9,246 bases of DNA. Origin: Verrucomicrobiota bacterium. Lineage in GTDB: Bacteria; Verrucomicrobiota; Verrucomicrobiia; Limisphaerales; J093. Shown piece by piece: positions 1 to 6,691 of this stretch. The notes beneath the pieces were generated by a model. It did not search any database. It saw nothing but the letters and a program-made list of their open reading frames with translations, and was not told where the DNA came from. How positions within the stretch are numbered: the stretch's first letter is position 1; each line of letters starts with the position of its first letter. The stretch is taken from contig JARYMD010000167.1 in NCBI GenBank assembly GCA_029907285.1, forward strand, positions 1 to 9,246. Reading direction: 5' to 3'. Both the position numbers and the translations under genes were made by a program.

Positions 1-26
1 AATAGGATAGTAACGAGCGATGTCAA
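1..26 (-). promoter_or_regulatory. Possible leftward sigma-70-like promoter, cut by the window edge
   Basis: On the minus strand a perfect TTGACA lies at 21-26 and is followed, after 16 bases, by TATT at 4-1, where the window ends. The surrounding DNA is AT-rich. It would drive a gene to the left of the window. Only the -35 half can be judged, so this is a motif match and not an established promoter. Confidence 0.25.
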
Positions 27-336
27 CAAGAAAAAGCGATAATATTAGGCGAAATCGCATGCCTACATTTTGTGTAACACTCAAAGTGGACTAAACCCAT
101 GTCAAATCGAGGGTTAATGCAGGTTTTGGGCTAAAAAGTTGGTGGAGAATCCGTTGAAGCATGCGCAAAGCGAAAAACGCGGTGTCTTTCGTGAAACCTT
201 GCATAAGGCAGGGCACACGATTCCCGCGACCCGAAAGCAGCAAGGACAGCTTTCAGATTCTCTCGCAAACGCGCAACACCATCGGCGGTCGGCCAAACCA
301 AGACACCCAAAGCTTCGTTCAACCGAGGTTTCCGCT
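1..336. other. Gene-free AT-rich stretch downstream of the glycoside-hydrolase-like gene
   Basis: No convincing gene is seen on either strand. The first 140 bases or so are clearly richer in A and T than the rest of the window; after that the composition returns to normal. Open frames crossing 114-353, 131-664 and 139-795 have low-complexity or arginine/cysteine-rich translations with no family resemblance, and I treat them as chance. Small inverted repeats are visible (GAAAGC at 233-238 with GCTTTC at 249-254, and CCTT-GCAT-AAGG at 197-208), but neither is followed by a T tract on the minus strand, so no terminator for the gene ending at 337 can be named. This could be an intergenic region or a decayed element; the sequence does not decide. 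Confidence 0.5.
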
Positions 337-2529
337 TTAATGGATGTGAACAAGAACAGCGCTGGTGGCGGGGATTTGAATTGCAGTGCCGTCGCCGGCC
401 AACTGATGGACGTCGAGGCTGACAGGTGTCTTCGCGCCGGTGCTTTCGGTGAGGTTGCCCGGTCCGCTGAGCAAAACTGCGGATTTCGCCGAAACCAGCG
501 GGTAAGGCAGACGGTCCGTGCGAACGCGGCATTGGACTTGTTGGGGGGCTGTGGTCAGATTGGCGATGACAACGAAGGCTTCGCCTGGGCGGCTGTAGAT
601 TGCCGAGGCACAGCGTGGATGGCGGAGAGACACGACCGAGTTGCGCCAATCCAAAAAGCGGCATGTGGAGAAATCGCCGATCGGCTGCAGCACAGGGTAC
701 AAGTCAAATGTTTCCTGGCTCGCCGGCCACGGGGTGACGCCAGCCACCATCGCCTCGAGAGCGAAAATCTTGTGCAGATGCCGTGGCGCTTGTGAATCGA
801 TTTGGCCGTAACTGATGACACCGCGGCTGCGAGCGCCGACCAAAGACCATTCAAGGGGGAGGTCTTTCAATTCCGGCCCCTGGTCCTTCCATTTTCCGTA
901 GCCCCATTCGTTTGCGACCACGTAATCGGCGAAGTTTTCGGTGACGAACATCGGCGTGGTTGTGTTGTGCACGATTACCAATCCATTTGGTCCCACGCGC
1001 TGTCGTGTCCATTCCATTAGATCGAGCAGTTCGTCCATGTCCCAATGACTCGCGCTGGTTGCGCCCGATTGTTTGTTATTGTGTTCGTGCAAAGGATTGT
1101 GGCAGAGCAGGGCCACGTTCCAGTCGTAGTACACACCGTCCAACTTGTGATTCTTCAACACACGGTCGATCGAGAACTTCAAGAACTCGAGCCAACCCGA
1201 GCGGAGACACATTTGCGCGCCGAACTCGTTTGTGCCGCGAAAGAAGTTGTGCTGCACATTGCCTTTGATGTCTTTCCGGGCCCATTCAGAGCCATGGTCG
1301 CGGAACTCGGTGGTGCTCGGATGCAACTCTTTGTTGGAGAAATACGTTGCAACGCGGATTCCGGCGCGATGGCACTCGGCAATGACTGCGTCGTACTTTT
1401 CCATGTCCGGATAAGGCGGATACGATCCGTCGCGCCAAAACAAGCCGTCGTCGTAATAGTCGCCGTCGTTATGGCAGTGCACGGTTTGGATTCCGCTCTC
1501 GGCCCAGCGCCGGACCCGGTCGGGCGACACCCAGTTGCCCCGGTTGCGGTTGAAAGAGGTGTGGAACCACGGTTCAATCGCTCGTCCTTCCAACAAAGGG
1601 ACACCAAGGTAGAAATCGAACTTGCAGGACCTGGGCATGGCGGCGGCTTCATTGGTGGAGTGAAACGGCGAGATTAACAGCTCAAGACCGGGCGGGTCTG
1701 TCCGTGGTGTCAGAAAACACAGAGCCTGACCACGGCGCCCGGTGACCTGCAAATCCCATTGGGAAAGGTCAGAACTGACAAACCATTCCAAGCCCTCAAC
1801 ACCGGGGTCGGCGAACAATATCGAGCGCGGCACATAACGGGTCGAAAGCGGAGGGTCATCCGGGTTCCCGACTCTGAGTTTCCCCCATTTGTTGCTTCCA
1901 AATGCGAACGGAGGCGCGCCTTCGTTCTCAGTGATGCCTTCCCTGTAGCCGTAGTCAGTCAGGCTTGAAACCAGCGCGACAGACACGGGACAGACTTCGC
2001 GAACGCGCGCTGTGGCATCTTGAACGACATATTCGCGCTGCACTTTGACGTAGCCCCAGCGGTACTCATACTGAGTTTTGACCCGGATGTTCGAGGCGCC
2101 GCCAAACTTCGCGACAAGCCGCGCTTCGATCGTCACCAGCTCTTTCAGGCCGTCACGCCGATGCTCCACGCGTGGATTGTCGTCCAGAATGTCCGTGAAC
2201 ACGGTCCCGTCTTCAGTGCGCACATGCGCCGCCATGGGCGCAGCGAAAAGGTTTTTTGCTCGCCCGTGGGTCAATTGTATCCGTGCGATGGCGCCGCCTT
2301 TCTTGAGGTCATGTTCAACGGCGTAGTAAGGGGTGCTTAACGTAAGGACACCTGCAGCCGGATCATGCCGGACCGTGTACGGTTGTGGCCATGTGGAATG
2401 AAGTTTTTGTGCCGAGAGTGCAGTGACTCCGGGGAGAACCGCAAGAAACAGGATGCGCAGCAAAGAACCGCGAAGCCAGGAGGAATGTCTGCGCCACAAC
2501 CAATGCACAAAAGGTGCCAATGGAGTCAT
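337..2529 (-). CDS. Secreted TIM-barrel glycoside-hydrolase-like protein, family not assigned
   Basis: A 730-residue protein. I do not recognise a named family with certainty. Residues 1-40 form a signal peptide: basic residues (WLWRR, WLRG), then a hydrophobic run LLRILFLAVLPGVTALSA, with likely cleavage before QKLHS, so export to periplasm or surface is expected. Residues about 45-315 look like a beta-rich N-terminal domain. Residues about 325-600 resemble a glycosidase (beta/alpha)8 barrel: an aspartate-rich strand end HNDGDYYDDG (353-362), then LDGVYYDWN (463-471) with D464 and D469 as candidate catalytic or sugar-binding acids, and NEWGYGKW (540-547) with E541. A short beta domain follows, as in GH13/27/31/36-type enzymes. 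The open frame extends 53 codons upstream of 2529, but that part runs through hairpin repeats and places the signal peptide internally, so I reject it. No clear Shine-Dalgarno is seen. The adjacent sulfatase on the same strand suggests a role in sulfated-glycan breakdown. Enzyme activity is inference. Confidence 0.7.
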   Translation of the reverse strand: MTPLAPFVHWLWRRHSSWLRGSLLRILFLAVLPGVTALSAQKLHSTWPQPYTVRHDPAAGVLTLSTPYYAVEHDLKKGGAIARIQLTHGRAKNLFAAPMAAHVRTEDGTVFTDILDDNPRVEHRRDGLKELVTIEARLVAKFGGASNIRVKTQYEYRWGYVKVQREYVVQDATARVREVCPVSVALVSSLTDYGYREGITENEGAPPFAFGSNKWGKLRVGNPDDPPLSTRYVPRSILFADPGVEGLEWFVSSDLSQWDLQVTGRRGQALCFLTPRTDPPGLELLISPFHSTNEAAAMPRSCKFDFYLGVPLLEGRAIEPWFHTSFNRNRGNWVSPDRVRRWAESGIQTVHCHNDGDYYDDGLFWRDGSYPPYPDMEKYDAVIAECHRAGIRVATYFSNKELHPSTTEFRDHGSEWARKDIKGNVQHNFFRGTNEFGAQMCLRSGWLEFLKFSIDRVLKNHKLDGVYYDWNVALLCHNPLHEHNNKQSGATSASHWDMDELLDLMEWTRQRVGPNGLVIVHNTTTPMFVTENFADYVVANEWGYGKWKDQGPELKDLPLEWSLVGARSRGVISYGQIDSQAPRHLHKIFALEAMVAGVTPWPASQETFDLYPVLQPIGDFSTCRFLDWRNSVVSLRHPRCASAIYSRPGEAFVVIANLTTAPQQVQCRVRTDRLPYPLVSAKSAVLLSGPGNLTESTGAKTPVSLDVHQLAGDGTAIQIPATSAVLVHIH

Positions 2530-2584
2530 CTTGGTTTCAAGATGCTTGAGCGACCGCCGGGGTTCAAGGCAAAAGGCGCACCCC

Positions 2585-2606
2585 GGGAGCGCGGCCGTCC
2601 TCGGCC
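2585..2606 (+). repeat. GC-rich hairpin repeat, copy 1 (core GGAGCGCGG)
   Basis: The plus strand carries GGAGCGCGG followed by a small hairpin GGCCG-TCCT-CGGCC (stem 2593-2597 with 2602-2606, four-base loop). The same GGAGCGCGG core occurs in opposite orientation about 90 bases away at 2695-2703, also fused to a hairpin with a four-base loop. This matches the style of short GC-rich repeats scattered between genes in many verrucomicrobial genomes. Copy number in this genome cannot be seen from here. Confidence 0.5.
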
Positions 2607-2678
2607 ACACCAATCCGACGACCGAGCGTACACCAGTTTCCATCACACGAATCTGGAGCCCGAACATCGACAGGCTGG

Positions 2679-2703
2679 GGGCGGGCAAGAATGCCCGCGC
2701 TCC
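2679..2703 (-). repeat. GC-rich hairpin repeat, copy 2, inverted (core GGAGCGCGG)
   Basis: Read on the minus strand this begins GGAGCGCGG and continues into a perfect hairpin; on the plus strand the hairpin is GCGGGCA-AGAA-TGCCCGC (2681-2698, seven-base stem, four-base loop). It is the inverted partner of the copy at 2585-2606: same core, same loop size, different stem sequence. Compensating stem changes around a fixed core suggest structure is kept while sequence drifts. There is no T tract, so it is not a standard terminator. Confidence 0.5.
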
Positions 2704-2707
2704 TGCA

Positions 2708-2731
2708 GCGCGTTGGTGAGACCAACGGCGC
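2708..2731. repeat. Hairpin GCG-CGTTGGT / ACCAACG-CGC next to the inverted repeats
   Basis: CGTTGGT (2711-2717) pairs with ACCAACG (2721-2727) across a GAG loop, and the stem continues with GCG (2708-2710) pairing with CGC (2729-2731) if G2728 is bulged. It lies 28 bases beyond the sulfatase stop codon on the minus strand. No run of T follows in that direction, so an intrinsic terminator is not supported. It may be the outer end of the same composite repeat as 2585-2703, or may trim or slow transcription between the sulfatase and the downstream gene. Confidence 0.4.
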
Positions 2732-2758
2732 CGGGATTTGATTGAGCAGTCGTTTTGC

Positions 2759-4357
2759 CTATCTCGTCACGCTCATGGCAATGGCTTCGGCGACGGTCTT
2801 TCTCCCGCTGGGCTGTTTGTCATCGAACGGGCCATCAGCGCTGCCGGGCGGCCATGTGGCAGGATCGGCGTACTTGCCGTCGTCCTTGTATTCCTTCTGC
2901 AGGCGTGCGATTTCTGCCTTCAGTTCTTCGAACTTGGCGGCTATTTCAGGTTTGCGAGCTTCCTCTTGGGAATACAAGAGATTGTGCTGCTCATTGGGAT
3001 CGCTGACCAGATCAAACATCTCATAGGCATCTTTTTTCCAGTAGTAGATAAGCTTGTGTGTGAGTGTTCGGACGCCAAGATGCGCAGCGGTATTATGATG
3101 GCCGGGATCGTGGTAATAGCGATAATAAACGCTGGTCCGCCAATCAGCAGGTGCCGCGCCGCGGAGTAGCGGGACCAATGACCGCCCTTGCATGTAATCG
3201 GGCACAGGGACACCTGCGAGATCGAGAAACGTTGGCGCGAGGTCAATGTTTGCCACAAACTGCCCGGGCACGCTGCCGGGTCGGATGCCCGGGCCGCGGA
3301 CCAGCAGGGGGACGCGCAGCCCCGGCTCGTACATGAATCGTTTGTCGTACAAGCCGAGATCGCCGAGGTACCAGCCGTTGTCTGAAGAGTAGAAAACAAA
3401 AGTGCTTTTCGCGAGGCCTGTCCGATCGAGGTACTCGAGGATTTTGCCCACGCTGTCGTCCACGCCTTGCACGCACGCGAGGTAATCCTGCATGTAGCGC
3501 TGATACTTCCAGCGGATGAGTTCCTTGCCGGTGAGAGTCTTGCCGTCCACGGTCACTTCCATGGGTTTGACATCGAGCCACCGCGCTCGCTCTGGGCCGG
3601 TGAGGTTCGGAGGCGGTTCCAATTTCAGGTCGCGCCGGGTCAGATCACGCGCGACCGTCTGTTGGTTGGCAGGCAGCGCTGCGGGGCGGGTGGCGTAATC
3701 GTCCCAGAATGTTTCCGGTTCGGGAAACTGTCTGTTTTTGAACGAGGCCTTGTTTCGTTCGTCGGGCTCCCACGCGCGGTGTGGGGCCTTGTGATGTAGC
3801 ATGAGGAAGAACGGCTTGTCTTTTGGGCGCGTGTTCAGCCACTCGATGCCGAGTTCGGTCGTGATATCTGTGCAATGGCCTTCGATCGTGATTCTCCGTC
3901 CGGGAACAAGAAAAGCCGGATTCCAATACGCGCCCTGGCCGGGCAAAACAATCCAACGGTCAAAGCCTGTCGGGTCCGACCCGAGGTGCCATTTGCCGAT
4001 GATGCCTGTGTGATAGCCAGCCGCCTGCAGTTGCTTGGCCACGTTATCGCGCGTGCCATCGAACCGGTTGAAAACCGGCACGCCGTTCAGGTGCGAGTAT
4101 TGGCCGGTCATGAGCGTGGCGCGGCTGGGTGTGCAAATTGAATTAACGACAAAAGAATTGGCAAAACGCAGCCCTTCATTAGCAAGTCGGTCTATGTGCG
4201 GCGTGTGATTCACCTTCGAGCCGTAAGCTGAGATGGCATGCTGAGCATGATCGTCGGAGAATATGAACAGAATATTCGGCCGCGCAGATTCGCCGGCACC
4301 GAACGCGGTCGATGCAAGCAACAGCAAGCCAGGCAAAGAGCAGATCGTCGATTTCAT
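2759..4357 (-). CDS. Secreted type I (S1 family) sulfatase, mucin-desulfating/GlcNAc-6-sulfatase-like
   Basis: A 532-residue formylglycine sulfatase that hydrolyses sulfate esters, probably from a glycan, in the periplasm or outside the cell. Residues 1-22 are a signal peptide (MKSTICSLPGLLLLASTAFG). The fold then starts with PNILFIFSDDHAQH, where D35 and D36 are metal ligands. The maturation motif CTPSRATLMTG gives C75 as the residue converted to formylglycine and R79 as its stabiliser. GKWHLG supplies K122 and H124, HHKAPH (188-193) more active-site histidine, and SSDNG supplies D326 and N327, with K339 following. A C-terminal domain (about 425-532) carries the usual KLIYYW...FDLVSDPNEQHNL ending. 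The general pattern resembles annotated mucin-desulfating and N-acetylglucosamine-6-sulfatases, but substrate cannot be read from sequence alone. The frame is open 57 codons further upstream to 4528; I chose 4357 because the signal peptide begins there. It needs a formylglycine-generating enzyme encoded elsewhere. The gene downstream, same strand, is the probable partner. Confidence 0.92.
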   Translation of the reverse strand: MKSTICSLPGLLLLASTAFGAGESARPNILFIFSDDHAQHAISAYGSKVNHTPHIDRLANEGLRFANSFVVNSICTPSRATLMTGQYSHLNGVPVFNRFDGTRDNVAKQLQAAGYHTGIIGKWHLGSDPTGFDRWIVLPGQGAYWNPAFLVPGRRITIEGHCTDITTELGIEWLNTRPKDKPFFLMLHHKAPHRAWEPDERNKASFKNRQFPEPETFWDDYATRPAALPANQQTVARDLTRRDLKLEPPPNLTGPERARWLDVKPMEVTVDGKTLTGKELIRWKYQRYMQDYLACVQGVDDSVGKILEYLDRTGLAKSTFVFYSSDNGWYLGDLGLYDKRFMYEPGLRVPLLVRGPGIRPGSVPGQFVANIDLAPTFLDLAGVPVPDYMQGRSLVPLLRGAAPADWRTSVYYRYYHDPGHHNTAAHLGVRTLTHKLIYYWKKDAYEMFDLVSDPNEQHNLLYSQEEARKPEIAAKFEELKAEIARLQKEYKDDGKYADPATWPPGSADGPFDDKQPSGRKTVAEAIAMSVTR

Positions 4358-4418
4358 AATTGTGAATCCAAGTTCGATGGTTGACTTCTCGACTACGGCC
4401 GCCGAGCGCACAGTTTTC

Positions 4419-4450
4419 CACATACGAGTATCTCGCAGGTGGTTTGTCAA
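4419..4450 (-). promoter_or_regulatory. Weak candidate promoter for the sulfatase
   Basis: On the minus strand a perfect TTGACA lies at 4450-4445. The best -10-like hexamer downstream is TATGTG (4424-4419), but the spacer is 20 bases, longer than the usual 16-18. It is 62 bases upstream of the chosen start codon at 4357, a reasonable distance. The poor spacing keeps confidence low. Confidence 0.22.
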
Positions 4451-4737
4451 GCAGCTCTGTTGGAACCCGTGCCTTTTTCGACATTGCCAGCCGGTCTTTT
4501 TGGCGGCGGCTGCAGCAGCGTCGTCCACTTTTGCAGACCGATAGCCCGGAGGTTTCTTGGGGAGGTTCCGGGCCAGAGCGACCTGGCATCTGGCGTCCTA
4601 ATGCCCAACGGGTGTCGCTCCTCTTTGTGCGTTGCCCGGCATCGCCAGAATGTGGCTGCGCCGCGCACGCCGACTGTGGTCACTTTCTGTCCCAATTCCG
4701 GCGCGCCATGCACAGCACGATCCGAGACAACGCAATG

Positions 4738-4770
4738 TTGACCGACCAACCCGGCCAGTCATTAGATAAT
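4738..4770 (+). promoter_or_regulatory. Weak candidate promoter for aspS
   Basis: TTGACC (4738-4743) is followed by TAGATAAT (4763-4770). Using TAGATA as the -10 gives a 19-base spacer and using GATAAT gives 21, both longer than ideal. It sits about 80 bases before the aspS start and would give a leader of about 75 bases that contains the hairpin at 4815-4851. Confidence 0.28.
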
Positions 4771-4814
4771 CGCATGATCAAGATAACTGAACTTTGGCTT
4801 TGAATTCCGACAAA

Positions 4815-4851
4815 ATGCCCTCCAACATCCGGGCTTCAGTGTTTAGGGCAT
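4815..4851 (+). promoter_or_regulatory. RNA hairpin enclosing the aspS ribosome-binding area and start codon
   Basis: ATGCCCT (4815-4821) is exactly complementary to AGGGCAT (4845-4851), which contains the only purine run before aspS and the A and U of its start codon. Inside this stem, after a 2-by-1 internal loop, AACA (4824-4827) pairs with TGTT (4840-4843). Eleven base pairs in total would hide the initiation site. Translational control is inference; the pairing itself is read directly. Confidence 0.4.
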
Positions 4852-6652
4852 GAAACGTACGCATCATTGCAACGAACTGCGAATAGAGCATGTTGGACAA
4901 GTGGTAACGCTCTGCGGCTGGGTTCATTCCAGACGCGATCTGGGCGGCGTCATCTTCATAGATGTCCGGGATCGCGAGGGACGTACTCAGGCCGTGTTCG
5001 ATCCATCGCTGCTTCCTCAGCACGTATTCGACTTGGCCGCCTCGTTGCGAAACGAGAGCGTCATCCGCGTCTCAGGCAAGGTTCGAAAGCGACCTGACGG
5101 CACGGATAACCCAAAGATCGAGACGGGCCAGATCGAAGTGGTTGCCGCCGAACTGGAGGTGTTGAATCAGGCCGATCCCCTGCCCTTTCAAATTGACGAC
5201 TCCGACGCCGCAGCAAAGGTCAACGAAGAAATGCGGTTGCGATACAGGTACCTTGACCTGCGCCGGCCAGACATGGCAAGGAACATCCGGCTTCGCCACA
5301 AGCTCGCCGCTGCAACACGGCGTTACTTCGACCAAAACGGGTTCGTCGAAGTCGAAACGCCCATGCTTTTCAAATCGACGCCCGAAGGCGCAAGAGAGTT
5401 CATTGTGCCTTGCCGAACGAACCCCGGGCTGTTTTATGCGCTGCCGCAATCGCCGCAGCAATTCAAGCAAATCCTGATGGTGGCCGGCATCGAACGGTAC
5501 TTCCAGCTTGCACGCTGTTTCCGAGACGAAGACCTGCGCGCCGACCGCCAGCCCGAGTTCACACAAATCGACATCGAAATGTCGTTCGTCGAGCGCGAGG
5601 ATGTTTACGCCCTGATCGAGGGACTGCTGAAGGTCTTGTGGAAGGAAGCACTTGGCATTGATGTGGCGACGCCTTTCCCGCGCATGCCGTACAGCGAGGC
5701 AATGAACCGTTTCGGCATCGACAAACCAGACACTCGATTTGGCCTTGAGCTGGTGGATCTGAGTGACGACTTCAGAACCAGCAGTTTCAGACTGTTCAGT
5801 GGTGCGGTCGATTCGGGTGGCGTTGTGAAAGCGTTGAACGCCAAAGGGCTCGCCTGCGCAACGCAGGGCCAGTTGGAAACAATGACCGGGATTGCCACTG
5901 AGGCTGGCGCAAAAGGACTCGCCTTTATCAAGGTCGAAAACGGCGAGTGGAAATCGCCAATAGTCAAGTTCTTCACGCCTGCGGAAAAAGAGACATTGCA
6001 GGGGCGTCTCGGGATCGAGGAAGGCGACCTCATCCTTTTTGCTGTCGGCGATTGGACAATGGCGTGCGAAATCCTCGGCCGGATCAGGCTGTACGCTGCG
6101 GAGATTTTGAAGGCTCAGAGCAAGCTCGCGATTCCTGAGAACCGATACGATTTCCTTTGGGTGGTGGATTTCCCGCTGTTGAGCTACGACAAAGAACAGA
6201 ATCGGTGGTATTCGAGTCATCACCCGTTCACTGCGCCTGTTCCTGAAGACATTCCATTGCTGACCAGCGAACCACGCAAGGTCCGCGGCCAGCACTACGA
6301 CATCGTCGTAAACGGAGTCGAACTGGGCGGCGGGTCAATCCGGATACATCGCCCGGACGTGCAGAAGACCGTTTTCGAAGATGTTCTCCAGATACCGCCT
6401 GAGATCGCGAAAGCCCGATTCGGTTACATGCTCGAGGCGTTCCACTACGGCGCACCGCCACATGGCGGGATTGCGCTCGGGTTTGACCGGCTCGTTGCCA
6501 TGCTCTGCGGCACCAGCAGCATCCGCGATGTCATCGCATTCCCGAAAACGGCCAAGGGGACGTGTCTGATGACCGATTCACCAGGTCCTGTGGACCCGAA
6601 ACAATTGCGCGAGCTTCGGATCGAACTGAAAACACCGAAACCACACGCGTGA
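4850..6652 (+). CDS. aspS: Aspartyl-tRNA synthetase (class II)
   Basis: A complete 600-residue cytoplasmic enzyme that charges tRNA-Asp with aspartate, using ATP. The N-terminal anticodon-binding OB fold is at about 1-110 (VTLCGWVHSRRDLGGVIFID). The catalytic core has QSPQQFKQ (200-207), class II motif 2 FRDEDLRADRQPEFTQID (224-241) and motif 3 GIALGFDRL (540-548). Between them, about 285-420, is the GAD-type insertion typical of bacterial AspRS, so this is not the shorter archaeal form. Length is normal for the bacterial family. The start is fixed by an in-frame TAG at 4844-4846, two codons upstream. No good Shine-Dalgarno exists: the only candidate, AGGG at 4845-4848, touches the start codon and lies in a hairpin. 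L31, where known non-discriminating AspRSs have histidine, suggests a tRNA-Asp-specific enzyme. The M48 protease gene begins 39 bases after the stop, which suggests cotranscription. Confidence 0.98.
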   Translation: MKRTHHCNELRIEHVGQVVTLCGWVHSRRDLGGVIFIDVRDREGRTQAVFDPSLLPQHVFDLAASLRNESVIRVSGKVRKRPDGTDNPKIETGQIEVVAAELEVLNQADPLPFQIDDSDAAAKVNEEMRLRYRYLDLRRPDMARNIRLRHKLAAATRRYFDQNGFVEVETPMLFKSTPEGAREFIVPCRTNPGLFYALPQSPQQFKQILMVAGIERYFQLARCFRDEDLRADRQPEFTQIDIEMSFVEREDVYALIEGLLKVLWKEALGIDVATPFPRMPYSEAMNRFGIDKPDTRFGLELVDLSDDFRTSSFRLFSGAVDSGGVVKALNAKGLACATQGQLETMTGIATEAGAKGLAFIKVENGEWKSPIVKFFTPAEKETLQGRLGIEEGDLILFAVGDWTMACEILGRIRLYAAEILKAQSKLAIPENRYDFLWVVDFPLLSYDKEQNRWYSSHHPFTAPVPEDIPLLTSEPRKVRGQHYDIVVNGVELGGGSIRIHRPDVQKTVFEDVLQIPPEIAKARFGYMLEAFHYGAPPHGGIALGFDRLVAMLCGTSSIRDVIAFPKTAKGTCLMTDSPGPVDPKQLRELRIELKTPKPHA

Positions 6653-6679
6653 GGATTGTCATGGCGGAATCTTGGCCAT

Positions 6680-6683
6680 AGGA
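6680..6683 (+). promoter_or_regulatory. Ribosome-binding site supporting the M48 protease start
   Basis: AGGA, part of AGGATCGAG, ends 8 bases before the ATG at 6692. An upstream in-frame TTG at 6656 has GAGG only one base away, which is too close, so this site favours 6692. A further in-frame ATG at 6713 lies inside the hydrophobic segment and is less likely. Confidence 0.5.
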
Positions 6684-6691
6684 TCGAGCTC

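Larger units (their letters stand above)
4358..4849. other. Divergent intergenic region between sulfatase and aspS
   Basis: This 492-base gap lies between two genes that start at its two ends and point away from each other. Open frames cross it on both strands (for example 4381-4803 plus, 4447-4749 minus, 4439-4741 plus), but their translations show no recognisable family and overlap each other in conflicting frames, so I call none of them a gene. The minus-strand frame leading into the sulfatase reads as an alanine-rich and lysine-rich stretch from a GCC/GCA-rich run at 4504-4518, which I take as coincidence. It must hold the promoters for both flanking genes; weak candidates and a hairpin over the aspS start are listed separately. 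Confidence 0.6.

Noticed and set aside
139..1677. Plus-strand open frames at 139-795 and 1045-1677
   Set aside because: Both are antisense to the glycosidase-like gene or its downstream flank, lack recognisable motifs and conflict with a protein that has a signal peptide and barrel motifs.
2708..2731. Intrinsic terminator after the sulfatase
   Set aside because: The hairpin is strong enough, but no T tract follows on the minus strand and the neighbouring repeats explain it better.
4381..4803. Open frame in the sulfatase-aspS gap, possible small gene
   Set aside because: No ribosome-binding site, no recognisable family, and several mutually conflicting frames are equally open in this GC-rich stretch.
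5072..6295. A 407-codon open frame on the minus strand opposite aspS
   Set aside because: It lies wholly inside the aspS coding region; its translation shows no family features, and it is explained by the codon bias of the GC-rich gene on the other strand.
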